A stretch of DNA of 64,000 nucleotides from Tyzzerella sp. (GTDB lineage: Bacteria > Bacillota > Clostridia > Lachnospirales > Lachnospiraceae), in contig JAFQRJ010000015.1 of assembly GCA_017410145.1 (NCBI GenBank), positions 1-64,000 of the forward strand, read 5' to 3'. This document shows positions 41,204 through 50,621 of this stretch, in pieces. Every line of letters starts with the position of its first letter. Position 1 is the stretch's first letter. A model generated the notes under the pieces. That model had not been told where the DNA came from. It ran no database searches and was given only the letters and a program-made list of their open reading frames with translations. The position numbers were made by a program, and so were the translations under genes.

Positions 41204-42379
41204 TTATTCAAATTTTGCACCATCTGCACTTTCGCAGATATATACTGAATATTTTCCTTCGAGTTCAGGAAATTCTTTCAAGTATTCAGTTGAAACTTTC
41301 TTGATAATACTTTCTTCAAATTTCGGATCAATTAGGGCCATGCAACAACCTTTAAAACCAGCACCAGAGAAACGTCCGCCGTAGATGCCTTCGGTTTTTG
41401 TCATGATATCATATAAGGTTTTTAATTCTGGAGAACCCGTTTCCCAATTGTAAATTGAACTCCAGCCACTTTCAAAGGAAAGACGACCAAATTCTTCAAT
41501 ATCACCATTTCTCCAAGCTTCAGCCCCACGTTGCACACGGTCATATTCCGTATACCAATGTTCGGCACGTTTTGCCCAATTTTCTGGAAGCTTATCTTTA
41601 TATTTTAAATATATTTCATATGGTACATCACGAAGATTAGTTTCTTTAAATTTTCCGTATTCCATACCTGAATAAGCTTTTAATGCATAGGCTGCACTTC
41701 GACATTCATCTACACGCATATTAAACTTGCTTCCAGCAAGTGTTCTTTCGACGCCAGAGAAGAAAATGGCAATTTCATATGGTTTCATGTTTGGGTTAGT
41801 AGGAATTAATTCAAAGCTGTCATCAAGCATGTCCATATATAATAAATGGTCTTTTTGGCAATATACCTCGCAAGATTGGTCCAGTTTACCACATGACACC
41901 CCTACGTAATTGTTTTCTGCGGCCTTTGCAATTTGAATTATTTCATTTTTTTCGAGATGAATATTATTTAATTTGCAAAGGGCTGAGAGAAAAGTGATTA
42001 TTACAGCTGCTGATGATGACAAACCTCCAATTGGTAATTCACCATCAATGACACCACACATTCCTGTATTTATATTATATTTCTGTGCCAATGCGATTGT
42101 TGCTCCACGCAAATAATCGGCCCAATCGTTTTGTTTTGTTTTTGGTGTGGAGTTCACATGAAATTGTGCACGTTTATTGAATTGCAAGGAGGTTAGTTCT
42201 ATGATGCCATTTTGTTTTGGACCATATGCCATATGAATTCCTTTGTTTATTGCTAAACCAGTTATTTTGCCGAGCTGGTGATCTGAATGTGCCCCGAGTG
42301 GACAAATCCGGTATGGTGTAAACGCTACACTTAAAGGTTCGCGTTGGTATTGTTGCGCAAATATTTCCACGCATTTCAT
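41204..42379 (-). CDS. GHMP-family sugar kinase (galactokinase-like)
   Basis: 391 residues from ATG at 42379, preceded on this strand by AGGAGGAA; an upstream ATG at 42403 has no ribosome site. N-terminal CPLGAHSDHQLG corresponds to the galactokinase-type PGxHxD substrate motif. GELPIGGLSSSAAV is the ATP-binding GHMP motif and GRFSGAGFKGCCMALID is motif 3. It is probably a kinase for galactose, galacturonate, glucuronate or a related sugar. Forms a two-gene operon with the nucleotidyltransferase, opposite in direction to the polysaccharide genes. Confidence 0.82.
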   Translation of the reverse strand: MKCVEIFAQQYQREPLSVAFTPYRICPLGAHSDHQLGKITGLAINKGIHMAYGPKQNGIIELTSLQFNKRAQFHVNSTPKTKQNDWADYLRGATIALAQKYNINTGMCGVIDGELPIGGLSSSAAVIITFLSALCKLNNIHLEKNEIIQIAKAAENNYVGVSCGKLDQSCEVYCQKDHLLYMDMLDDSFELIPTNPNMKPYEIAIFFSGVERTLAGSKFNMRVDECRSAAYALKAYSGMEYGKFKETNLRDVPYEIYLKYKDKLPENWAKRAEHWYTEYDRVQRGAEAWRNGDIEEFGRLSFESGWSSIYNWETGSPELKTLYDIMTKTEGIYGGRFSGAGFKGCCMALIDPKFEESIIKKVSTEYLKEFPELEGKYSVYICESADGAKFE

Positions 42380-42440
42380 AAGTAACTTCCTCCTGACGTA
42401 CATTATTGGAATGTTAATTCCTCAAAAAGTAATTTAATAT

Positions 42441-42470
42441 ATTTTACCACAAATTATTATAATGGGGCAA
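42441..42470 (-). promoter_or_regulatory. Candidate promoter of the minus-strand sugar kinase operon
   Basis: On the minus strand: TTGCCC (42470-42465), 18-base spacer, TAAAAT (42446-42441), about 60 bases before the kinase start. Confidence 0.45.
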
Positions 42471-42512
42471 TATATTAAAAATTTTATAAGCATATATGCG
42501 AAAAAGTTTGAC

Positions 42513-42541
42513 TTGTTTTACAAGAAAGATAAGCGTATAAT
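42513..42541 (+). promoter_or_regulatory. Promoter of the polysaccharide operon
   Basis: TTGTTT (42513-42518), 17-base spacer, TATAAT (42536-42541). The same two boxes and spacing recur at 63697-63725. Confidence 0.7.
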
Positions 42542-42601
42542 ATAAAAAGAGTGGGTGTTTTATGTTGAAAACACAATTATGTATTAAGGAGAACTGTTTA
42601 C

Positions 42602-43831
42602 ATGGATAATACGATGGAATTGAGAAATGTGCCATTTAGTCCGCCAGATATTACGGAACTGGAAATACAAGAGGTCTGTGAGGCATTGCGATCAGGTTGG
42701 ATAACCACAGGGCCGAGAACAAAAGAATTAGAGTCACGTCTTGCGGAGTATTGCCACACGAATAAAGTTGTTTGTCTTAATTCCGCAACTGCAGCAGAAG
42801 AATTGAATTTTCGAGTTCTTGGGATAGAAGAAGGGGATGAGGTAATTGTCCCTGCATATACATATACTGCATCTGCATCAGCTGCGATTCATGCAGGTGC
42901 AACTGTAAAATTTATTGATTCGCAACCAGATAGTTATGAAATGGATTATGAGCAAATGGAGGCTGCCATTACAAAAAAAACAAAAGCAATTGTAGCAGTT
43001 GATTTGGGTGGTATTATCTGTGATTATGATCGTATCTATCAAGCAGTGGAAAATAAAAAATATTTATTTAGAGCCAGCGGGAAAATTCAAGAAGCTTTAG
43101 GTAGAGTTGCAGTGTTTTCAGATTGTGCACATGCTCTCGGTGCATCACGACATGGAAAGAATGCAGGAGAAATAGCAGATTTCACTTCTTTTTCATTTCA
43201 TGCAGTCAAAAATTTTACTACTGGTGAGGGTGGTGCATCTACTTGGAAAACAATTCCTGGTATTGAAGATGAAGAACTGTATCATATGTATCAGTTATAT
43301 AGCTTACATGGGCAGTCAAAAGATGCGTTGGCAAAGACACAGTTAGGCGCTTGGGAATATGATATTGTTGGACCATGGTATAAATGTAATATGACAGATA
43401 TTATGGCAGCTATGGGAATGAGACAACTCGACAGATATCAAGGCATGTTAGAAAGAAGAAAAGAGATTATCGAAAAATATGATGCAATGTGCGACTCAAT
43501 GGGAATTAAGCATCTGATACACTATGGAGAAGATTTTTCGAGTTCAGGACATTTGTATTTAACAAGAATTCCGAATATAACATTGGAACAACGGAATGAT
43601 ATCATAGTTAAGATGGCAGAATGGGGAATAGCTTGTAATGTTCATTATAAACCATTGCCAATGATGAGTGCATACAAAAAACTGGGATGGAATGTCAAGG
43701 ATTTTCCGAATGCATATCATTATTATTGTAATTTGATATCTTTACCATTACATACAAAATTAAGTGATGAAGATGTGGAGTATGTTATTTGGTGTTTTAA
43801 AAATATTGTTAAGGAGTATATATCAAAGTGA
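42602..43831 (+). CDS. DegT/DnrJ/EryC1-family aminotransferase
   Basis: PLP-dependent sugar aminotransferase, 409 residues. N-terminal PFSPPDITELEIQEVCEALR and GWITTGPRTKELE, VPAYTYTASASAAIHAGA, and the PLP lysine in FSFHAVKNFTTGEGG. These enzymes aminate 4-keto-6-deoxy nucleotide sugars, so the product of the 35680 dehydratase is a likely substrate. First gene of the operon, with AAGGAG upstream. It overlaps the next gene by 4 bases (GTGA). Confidence 0.9.
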   Translation: MDNTMELRNVPFSPPDITELEIQEVCEALRSGWITTGPRTKELESRLAEYCHTNKVVCLNSATAAEELNFRVLGIEEGDEVIVPAYTYTASASAAIHAGATVKFIDSQPDSYEMDYEQMEAAITKKTKAIVAVDLGGIICDYDRIYQAVENKKYLFRASGKIQEALGRVAVFSDCAHALGASRHGKNAGEIADFTSFSFHAVKNFTTGEGGASTWKTIPGIEDEELYHMYQLYSLHGQSKDALAKTQLGAWEYDIVGPWYKCNMTDIMAAMGMRQLDRYQGMLERRKEIIEKYDAMCDSMGIKHLIHYGEDFSSSGHLYLTRIPNITLEQRNDIIVKMAEWGIACNVHYKPLPMMSAYKKLGWNVKDFPNAYHYYCNLISLPLHTKLSDEDVEYVIWCFKNIVKEYISK

Positions 43832-44496
43832 ACAAGAGAGTTATTGTGATTGCAACACATCCAGATGACGAAATTTTAGGATGTGGGGGAACGATTGCTA
43901 GACATATTGCAGATGGAGATATAGTTAAAACGGTTGTGGTGTGTGAAGGTATGACTTTGCGTTACAACGATAGTGAAATGGATTTAGATGAATGTCGTAG
44001 AAATGCAGCAAAAGTCCTAGGAGTGCATGAAAACGTGTGCCTTCAAAAAAGAGATCAAAGGCTAGATAGTTTGCCTATGTTAGAGTTAGTGCAGGCAATT
44101 GAAAAAGAAGTTTACGATTTCAAGCCTAATGTTGTGTACTGCCAAAATGGGAACGATATTAATCACGATCACAAGTTGGTTTTTGAGGCAGCGCAAATTG
44201 CATTTCGTCCTTTGAAAGAATATATAGAAGAAGTATATACCTTTTATACTGTTAGCAGTACAGAATGGGGAAGCCCAATAGGTTTTATGCCAGATACATG
44301 GGTTGATATTACAAATTATCTGGAATTAAAAATTAAAGCATTTAATTGTTATGAAACAGAAGTGAATGCGTTCCCACATCCTCGTTCTATTGAGTCAATA
44401 GAACATATGGCGCATTTTTTTGGTGCACAAGCATACATGAATTCGGCAGAGTGTTTCCAAACTGTTAAAAGATATATTAGGGAGACAAATACATAA
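43828..44496 (+). CDS. PIG-L/LmbE-family deacetylase
   Basis: 222 residues starting at GTG in a 4-base overlap with the aminotransferase. Zinc-binding motif THPDDEILGCGG near the N-terminus and the second site GNDINHDHK confirm the family, which removes acetyl groups from N-acetyl sugars. In this operon it would deacetylate a nucleotide sugar or lipid-linked sugar, after or before the aminotransferase step. The exact substrate is not readable. Confidence 0.88.
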   Translation: MNKRVIVIATHPDDEILGCGGTIARHIADGDIVKTVVVCEGMTLRYNDSEMDLDECRRNAAKVLGVHENVCLQKRDQRLDSLPMLELVQAIEKEVYDFKPNVVYCQNGNDINHDHKLVFEAAQIAFRPLKEYIEEVYTFYTVSSTEWGSPIGFMPDTWVDITNYLELKIKAFNCYETEVNAFPHPRSIESIEHMAHFFGAQAYMNSAECFQTVKRYIRETNT

Positions 44497-45083
44497 TGTA
44501 TAGAAAGTATGTTAAACGAATTATTGATGTTGTTATAGCCTTTGTGGGCTTAATAATTTGTTTTATTCCAATGGTTGTAGTTGCCATATGTGTTGCTATG
44601 GACAGTGATGGCGGGGCATTTTTTAAACAAACACGTTTGGGAATAAACAAAAAAAAGTTTACCATGTATAAATTCAGGTCAATGGTGGTTAATGAATACT
44701 CTGACTGTGTTGTTGATTCTTGTGAGGATGATCCTAGAATTACAAAAATAGGAGCGTTTATTCGTAAAACAAGCATTGATGAGTTGCCACAATTGTGGAA
44801 TATTTTAAAAGGAGAAATGAGTATTATAGGTCCCAGACCGATGTTGCCGGCAGAATATGAGGAATATAAGAGCATTGAAAACATCGAAAAAAGGTTTTCA
44901 ATGAGACCAGGATTGTTTTGTACAGTAGATGTTGAATATCGAGCAGAGGCCACACCTGAATTGCAAATGCAGTACGATGCAAAATATATTGAGAAATGTT
45001 CTTGTGCTTTAGATGTTAAATGTATGTTTGGTGTATTGCTAACTGTTTTGGCACAAAAAAATGTTTATAAGAATTCGAAATAA
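44496..45083 (+). CDS. Initiating undecaprenyl-phosphate sugar-1-phosphate transferase
   Basis: 195 residues, the small PglC-like monotopic form. N-terminal RIIDVVIAFVGLIICFIPMV membrane hairpin, FFKQTRLGINKKKFTMYKFR, and the signature TSIDELPQLWNILKGEMSII followed by GPRPML. It moves the first sugar phosphate to undecaprenyl phosphate to start the repeat unit. Overlaps the deacetylase by one base. A second enzyme of this type starts at 63785. Confidence 0.92.
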   Translation: MYRKYVKRIIDVVIAFVGLIICFIPMVVVAICVAMDSDGGAFFKQTRLGINKKKFTMYKFRSMVVNEYSDCVVDSCEDDPRITKIGAFIRKTSIDELPQLWNILKGEMSIIGPRPMLPAEYEEYKSIENIEKRFSMRPGLFCTVDVEYRAEATPELQMQYDAKYIEKCSCALDVKCMFGVLLTVLAQKNVYKNSK

Positions 45084-45113
45084 AAAATTGTCGAATATAT
45101 AGAGGAGTAAGTT

Positions 45114-45791
45114 ATGATAATTAGTATACATCAGCCTGATTATATACCATACCTTGGATATTTTTATAAGATTGCATGTTCCGATAAATTTATTTTTTTG
45201 GATAATGTGCAGTTTTCATCAAGTAATATGCATCATTGGAACAAGATTTTGTTGAATGATAAAGAAACACGATTGAAGATTCCTTTGGATTATCATTTTG
45301 GAGATAACTTAACAGAAGTTCGATGTAAATACGAGTTGGGATGGGTTAAAAAACACCTTCTATTAATCCAAGATGCATATTCTGAAGCACCATATTTTGA
45401 ACAAGTATACCCTGAAATAGAAAAAAAATTAAATACTCAATATAGTTCTTTGGCAGAATTAAATATAGCGTTGAATACTCATATTGCAAGGAGAATGGGA
45501 CTAGAAACAGAGTTTATTCTCGCATCTTCAATGAAAATGAATGAAAAAAAAGAAAATTTGGTTATTGATCTTTGCAAGCAGCTAAACGGAACGTGTTATA
45601 TTTCAGGTAATGGAGCAAGAAATTATCAAAGTGAAGAGCATTTTCTGGCAAGGGGTATTGAATTAAAGTACACGGATTTTGAACCTGAAAAGTATTGTCA
45701 AAACAGTGAGAAGTTTGTTCCAAATTTGTCTGTAATTGACTATCTTATGAATTGTGGTTGGAACAATCCATTTAGAATGAATGATATATAA
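45114..45791 (+). CDS. WbqC-like family protein
   Basis: 225 residues. The start MIISIHQPDYIPYLGYFYKI and FIFLDNVQFSSSNMHHWNKI are the hallmark of the WbqC family, found in many O-antigen and capsule loci and linked to modified amino sugars. The biochemical reaction is not settled. GAGGAG precedes the ATG. Confidence 0.85.
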   Translation: MIISIHQPDYIPYLGYFYKIACSDKFIFLDNVQFSSSNMHHWNKILLNDKETRLKIPLDYHFGDNLTEVRCKYELGWVKKHLLLIQDAYSEAPYFEQVYPEIEKKLNTQYSSLAELNIALNTHIARRMGLETEFILASSMKMNEKKENLVIDLCKQLNGTCYISGNGARNYQSEEHFLARGIELKYTDFEPEKYCQNSEKFVPNLSVIDYLMNCGWNNPFRMNDI

Positions 45792-45812
45792 GTGATAATC
45801 GGAGGTGTAGAT

Positions 45813-46910
45813 TTGAAGAAGGTTTTAATGCTGACAGATCATCATGTTGACATGTATAATTGGAGACGAGAACTGATTTGCGATTTGCTAGATAGGGGGC
45901 ATGAAGTACATATAGCATTGCCTTACGGAGAAAAAGTAGAACTTCTAAAACAAATGGGTTGTATATATACTCCAATTTCAATAGAAAGAAGAGGAAAAAA
46001 TGTTGTTAAAGATGCATGTTTAATTCGAGATTATTATGCGTTGATTAAGAACTATAAACCTGATGTTGTTTTAACATATGGAACGAAACCAAATATATAC
46101 GGTGGAATTGTATGTTCAATATTAAAAACAGCATATATTGAAAATATTAACGGATTAGGAACAGGAATTACTACAGATACTAGTTTTTTTGAAATGTTTA
46201 TGCAGTGGCTATACAAATTTTCTTCGAAAAATGCTAAATGTGTATTCTTTCAAAATTCCTCGGATCAAAGATATTGTCTAGGGAAGAAGATTGTAACGAG
46301 TTATAATGAACTTCTTCCCGGAAGTGGAGTTAATTTAGAATACTTTAGTGCTTTGCCTTTTCCAAAGGGAGAACCAATTGTGTTTACTTACATTGCACGT
46401 ATTATGAAGGAAAAAGGGATAGAAGAATTCTTAGGAGCAGCTAAACAACTTACCGTAGATTATCCTGGGAAAGCGCAATTTCATATATTGGGTTTTTGCG
46501 AGGAGTCCTATGAAAAACAATTGGAAGAACTGCAGAATAGTGGAATTGTACAGTATCATGGTATGCAGAATGATGTTCGACCATATATTATGAAATCGCA
46601 TTGCATTGTTTTGCCTTCTTTTTATGGGGAAGGCATGTCCAATACTCTTTTAGAAAGTGCTTCTAGTGGTAGACCAATTATTACGACAAATCTCCCAGGG
46701 TGTGGAGAGACACTTGAGGATGGAGTTACTGGTTTTGTTGTTGAACCACGTAGCACAAAATCACTAATAGAGACATTAAAGAAGTTTATAGAAATGTCAA
46801 ATGATGAGCAAAGTGCGATGGGAATTGCAGGAAGAAGAAAAATGGAACTCGAATTTGATCGTAAGATTGTAGTGGAAAAATATTTGAATCGAATAGAGGA
46901 AGAAGAATGA
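45813..46910 (+). CDS. GT4-family glycosyltransferase
   Basis: 365 residues from TTG 45813, chosen because GGAGG at 45801-45805 lies 7 bases before it; a GTG at 45792 precedes that ribosome site. N-terminal MLTDHHVDMYNWRRELI, VLTYGTKPNIYGGIV in the acceptor domain, and the donor domain with FTYIARIMKEKGIEEFLGA and LPSFYGEGMSNTLLESASSG. Resembles capsule glycosyltransferases such as CapM/WbpX types. Overlaps the next gene by 4 bases. Confidence 0.87.
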   Translation: MKKVLMLTDHHVDMYNWRRELICDLLDRGHEVHIALPYGEKVELLKQMGCIYTPISIERRGKNVVKDACLIRDYYALIKNYKPDVVLTYGTKPNIYGGIVCSILKTAYIENINGLGTGITTDTSFFEMFMQWLYKFSSKNAKCVFFQNSSDQRYCLGKKIVTSYNELLPGSGVNLEYFSALPFPKGEPIVFTYIARIMKEKGIEEFLGAAKQLTVDYPGKAQFHILGFCEESYEKQLEELQNSGIVQYHGMQNDVRPYIMKSHCIVLPSFYGEGMSNTLLESASSGRPIITTNLPGCGETLEDGVTGFVVEPRSTKSLIETLKKFIEMSNDEQSAMGIAGRRKMELEFDRKIVVEKYLNRIEEEE

Positions 46911-48157
46911 TAAATTTATGGGCAGCTATGTATATAATAGCGTGGATGACTATGCCTTTTATGTCAATAGGGACTAGTTATAGAGTATTAGCAATAATTG
47001 CTACAATGATTTGGATACTGACTATTCGGAAAATAAATCCCCAAGTTTTTGTTAAGGCAAAAAACGTTATTGTGATAGGGATATTGTATTGTTGTCTGAC
47101 TTTCGGGGGTACTTTTCTACTTTTTGATTCTCTTTCAAAGGCGATTTCAGATACGGTTAATCCTTTTATAGTACTTATTGTCTTTCTTTTTTATTATGGC
47201 TATTATGGAACAATATTTTTTAAAAAAATTGTATATTTTAGTTTAGTGTGTTTCCTTGTGGTGGGTATCATGTCGGTTCGCCAGTTGTATATTGATCCAC
47301 GTGCAGCTAGGGATGCATATTTAACTTGGATGGAAGGAGAAGGGGCGGCATACACCACAATTGGAACATATGGCTTTATCATGTCGTCAGCATTAATGTG
47401 TCCAGTTTTACTTGCAGTGTTTCTAGTGAAGAAAATACAAGATGATTCGAAACTTTTTTTGGGAGTGGTATTAGCGATTTTGTTCATTATGGTGTTGATG
47501 TCAGGGTATACAATTGCGGTTATCACTATGACTGTCTCGTTTCTTGTTTTTGTTTGTGTGCATGACACTTCCACAAAGAAGAAACTTTTTGTGATTCTGT
47601 GTTGCTGTGTGTTGATTTTTATCTGGAAGCCGCTGGTAGAAAATGTTTTACTGTTTCTTATTGACGTTACCCGCGATAATGTTGTGTATAATGAACGAAT
47701 GAGGGAGTTATACCGCAGTTTAGTGTTGGGTTTGGAAGCCGTTGGAGATTTGGCAGCAAGGCAAAAAAGATACACAGCAACCATAAACGAGATAATTAAA
47801 AACCCCATATTTGGAGCGGCCATCTTGAAAGGACGTTATAATGGTGGTGGACACTCAGAGTATTTGGATACAATGGGTAGATTTGGATTGTTTTATTTTG
47901 CATGTAATATTTGGATTACTCTATTAAAACCATTAAAAAATGCGTATGCAAAAGAAACCAAAGCATTATGTTGGTGTTTTGGGATAGGTATGGTTGTCTT
48001 ATGTACGTTGGATACTTATTCATATGTGCAAATGATTGTTGCAGTAATTATATTACCTTATATAGCAGATATAGTAAAAAAAGGGAAAGCTGTTCGACTT
48101 GTTAATCGTGTAAGTAATCATAATAGATTTCAATGGCGGAGGAATTGGTTTGAATGA
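46907..48157 (+). CDS. O-antigen/capsule repeat polymerase (Wzy-like)
   Basis: 416 residues with ten or more membrane segments and a large central loop (DVTRDNVVYNERMRELYRSL and around), the usual layout of O-antigen polymerases, whose sequences are poorly conserved. NPIFGAAILKGRYNGGGHSE with LDTMGRFGLFYF resembles the conserved end of Wzy/EpsG-type proteins. Together with the flippase at 53777 this supports Wzx/Wzy-type assembly. Overlaps both neighbours by 4 bases. Confidence 0.75.
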   Translation: MINLWAAMYIIAWMTMPFMSIGTSYRVLAIIATMIWILTIRKINPQVFVKAKNVIVIGILYCCLTFGGTFLLFDSLSKAISDTVNPFIVLIVFLFYYGYYGTIFFKKIVYFSLVCFLVVGIMSVRQLYIDPRAARDAYLTWMEGEGAAYTTIGTYGFIMSSALMCPVLLAVFLVKKIQDDSKLFLGVVLAILFIMVLMSGYTIAVITMTVSFLVFVCVHDTSTKKKLFVILCCCVLIFIWKPLVENVLLFLIDVTRDNVVYNERMRELYRSLVLGLEAVGDLAARQKRYTATINEIIKNPIFGAAILKGRYNGGGHSEYLDTMGRFGLFYFACNIWITLLKPLKNAYAKETKALCWCFGIGMVVLCTLDTYSYVQMIVAVIILPYIADIVKKGKAVRLVNRVSNHNRFQWRRNWFE

Positions 48158-49395
48158 AGATTTTATGGATTGTAAATGGGATAATGCCCAGATTAGCAAA
48201 TAGTATTGGTACAGCAATTACAGCTGGTGGTAGTTGGTTGAATGAGCCGTTGGATATTCTTTCGAAGAACGAAGAACTTGAGTTTCATGTTGTCACAATG
48301 TGGCACAGAAAAGAATATGTGAATAAGATAGTAGATGGTGTGAATTACTATATATTGCCTGGGAATTATATTGATGAGTGCTGGGGGCCTGTTGGACGTT
48401 ATAAGAAGATATGCAGAGAACTGGCAAGAGAAATCAATCCGGACGTGTTCCACATCTTCGGAGGAGAATTTGCGTTCGCACATGGATTTATGCCATATTT
48501 AGATTGTCCAAGCATACTAACTGTACAGGGATTTATGTCTGTCATTAACAAACGATATTATTATGGGGGAATAAAGGTTTCTTCATTGATGTGGTGCCTT
48601 CTTCCTTGGAATATAAATACGTATTTGCCGATGAAGTTGCGACATTATGAGAATAATCTGCGCGCAAGGTCAGAGGTGAAACAAGTTCAATATGTAGGCG
48701 GTATCATTGGAAATACTAGTTGGGATTATACCCAATCAAGATTAATGAATTCTGATTCAAAATATTATTATCTTGATTATGCGATACGACGCGAATTCTT
48801 TAATCGCAGATGGAATATTGAAAAAATTACCAGACATACACTTTTATTTGTAAATATGAGTGTGCCTTTAAAAGGATTCCATTCATTGCTGGAGGCTGCC
48901 ACAATTTTGGTTAAGAAGTATCCGGATATGGTTATTCGAGTTGCTGGTCCAAATACTGTCGCTGGGAAAAATATAAATGGTTATGCTAGGTATTTAAAGA
49001 AAAAAATTAAAGATACACGCATGGAAGATAGGATAGAGTTTTTAGGTGTTCTTAATGGAGAACAAATGGCGAAAGAAATGGAGCAAGCACATACATTTAC
49101 ACTTACTTCCTGTATAGAAAATGGACCAAATGTATTATTAGAGGCAATGTTAGTTGGTATGCCTTGTGTTTCTTCATTTGTAGGTGGTGCTATGGATTAT
49201 GCAAAAAGCGAAGAAGAAGCGTTGTTTTACAGGTTTGATGAACCTGAAATGTTAGCTCATCAGATTGATAGAATTTGGAGTCACGATGGACTTGCGGTTC
49301 ATCTATCTCAACAGGCTAAAAAGCGGGCAAAATGTCGACAGAATTTTGAAGAAGTTAGTAATGGCCTGCTCGAAATATATAAAACACTTATATAG
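48154..49395 (+). CDS. GT4-family glycosyltransferase
   Basis: 413 residues. N-terminal WIVNGIMPRLA, a DVFHIFGGEFAFAHG segment, and the donor-binding half with LLFVNMSVPLKGFHSLLEA, FLGVLNGEQMAKEM and TSCIENGPNVLLEAMLVGMP, the E-x7-E motif of family 4. Adds one sugar to the growing repeat unit; linkage unknown. Confidence 0.85.
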   Translation: MKILWIVNGIMPRLANSIGTAITAGGSWLNEPLDILSKNEELEFHVVTMWHRKEYVNKIVDGVNYYILPGNYIDECWGPVGRYKKICRELAREINPDVFHIFGGEFAFAHGFMPYLDCPSILTVQGFMSVINKRYYYGGIKVSSLMWCLLPWNINTYLPMKLRHYENNLRARSEVKQVQYVGGIIGNTSWDYTQSRLMNSDSKYYYLDYAIRREFFNRRWNIEKITRHTLLFVNMSVPLKGFHSLLEAATILVKKYPDMVIRVAGPNTVAGKNINGYARYLKKKIKDTRMEDRIEFLGVLNGEQMAKEMEQAHTFTLTSCIENGPNVLLEAMLVGMPCVSSFVGGAMDYAKSEEEALFYRFDEPEMLAHQIDRIWSHDGLAVHLSQQAKKRAKCRQNFEEVSNGLLEIYKTLI

Positions 49396-49415
49396 TATGG
49401 TAGTGGAGGAATAGA

Positions 49416-50621
49416 ATGAAACTATTGTATTTAGGTTGTTTGTGTAGTGATAAAATATTTAATCAGATTATTGAGCAAGGTTTTTTATTGTCACAAGCAG
49501 CCTATAAATTAGAACGACAATTAATATCGCATTTTATTGATGATAACCTAATTGCGAAAGGGGATGTGACAGTTCTTTCATCATTACCGTGTGGAGATAA
49601 TGAAATAAAAGTTAATGAAGAATATGTAGGCAATGTTAAAATTGAATATATATGGAACAATCGTAACGAGACAAGTGACCTTTTAAGAAGCTGGAAAATG
49701 GTGAGGAGAAAAATATGCGATTGGGAAAAAAGGACGCGTAATGAAGATAGAATCGTGTTAACTTATGCCACTGATATGGTATTACTTTTTCCTATGTTGT
49801 TATGTAAATATTTCCATAAAGATATTAAGGTTGTTACAATATGTTCAGAAATCCCACAATTTCGTAATTACTCATATACGAGTAATTTAAAAGGGTTTGT
49901 TTTCAAAACAATATATACATTTCTTAATGAGAGCATGGATGGTTACATATTTTTGTCGAAATACATGAATGAAGTATGTAACCGTAAAAATAGGCCATGG
50001 ATTGTTGTGGAGGGACTTCCAGAGATACATGAAATACAAGATGTGGAAGAGGTTTCTTGTGAGGAAGAGCCTAGAATTGTCTATGCGGGCGGCTTCGACT
50101 GTGGCTACGGAATTGAGGAATTACTGGAAGCGATGTCGCATGTCAAACATAAAAGCGCGCAATTGTTGATATGTGGGAATGGCGACTTGCTGGAGCGAAT
50201 ACAACAGTATGAAAGACAGAATAACAACATTCATTACTTAGGTGTCTTACCAAATAATGAAGTGATGCAAATAGAAGCAAAGGCTGCTGTGTTGATTAAT
50301 CCAAGAAAACCGGATTTAATGTTGACAAGATACTCATTCCCTTCAAAGACTTTAGAATATTTTGCAAATGGACATGCAGTTTCTCTTATTACCAAACTTG
50401 ATGGTATCCCGAAAGAATACTATGATTATTGTTTTGTATTACAAAAGGTTACTCCGGAGGAAATTGCAGAAAAAATAGATTCGATACTAGATATGCCAAA
50501 GGAATACAGAATTGCTGTTGCAAGAAAAGCATATGAGTTTGTTAAAAATGAAAAATCTGCTAAAGCTCAGTCAAAGAAAGTTTTTGAATTTGTTAAATTA
50601 AGGAGTAAAAATGGAAATTAA
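49416..50621 (+). CDS. Glycosyltransferase, GT4-like
   Basis: 401 residues. KLLYLGCLCSDKIFNQI at the start and, in the C-terminal half, YAGGFDCGYGIEELLEAM, LLICGNGDLLERI, and RYSFPSKTLEYFANGHAV, which place it in the GT-B fold. GTGGAGGAA precedes the ATG. It overlaps the next gene by 11 bases. Confidence 0.82.
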   Translation: MKLLYLGCLCSDKIFNQIIEQGFLLSQAAYKLERQLISHFIDDNLIAKGDVTVLSSLPCGDNEIKVNEEYVGNVKIEYIWNNRNETSDLLRSWKMVRRKICDWEKRTRNEDRIVLTYATDMVLLFPMLLCKYFHKDIKVVTICSEIPQFRNYSYTSNLKGFVFKTIYTFLNESMDGYIFLSKYMNEVCNRKNRPWIVVEGLPEIHEIQDVEEVSCEEEPRIVYAGGFDCGYGIEELLEAMSHVKHKSAQLLICGNGDLLERIQQYERQNNNIHYLGVLPNNEVMQIEAKAAVLINPRKPDLMLTRYSFPSKTLEYFANGHAVSLITKLDGIPKEYYDYCFVLQKVTPEEIAEKIDSILDMPKEYRIAVARKAYEFVKNEKSAKAQSKKVFEFVKLRSKNGN

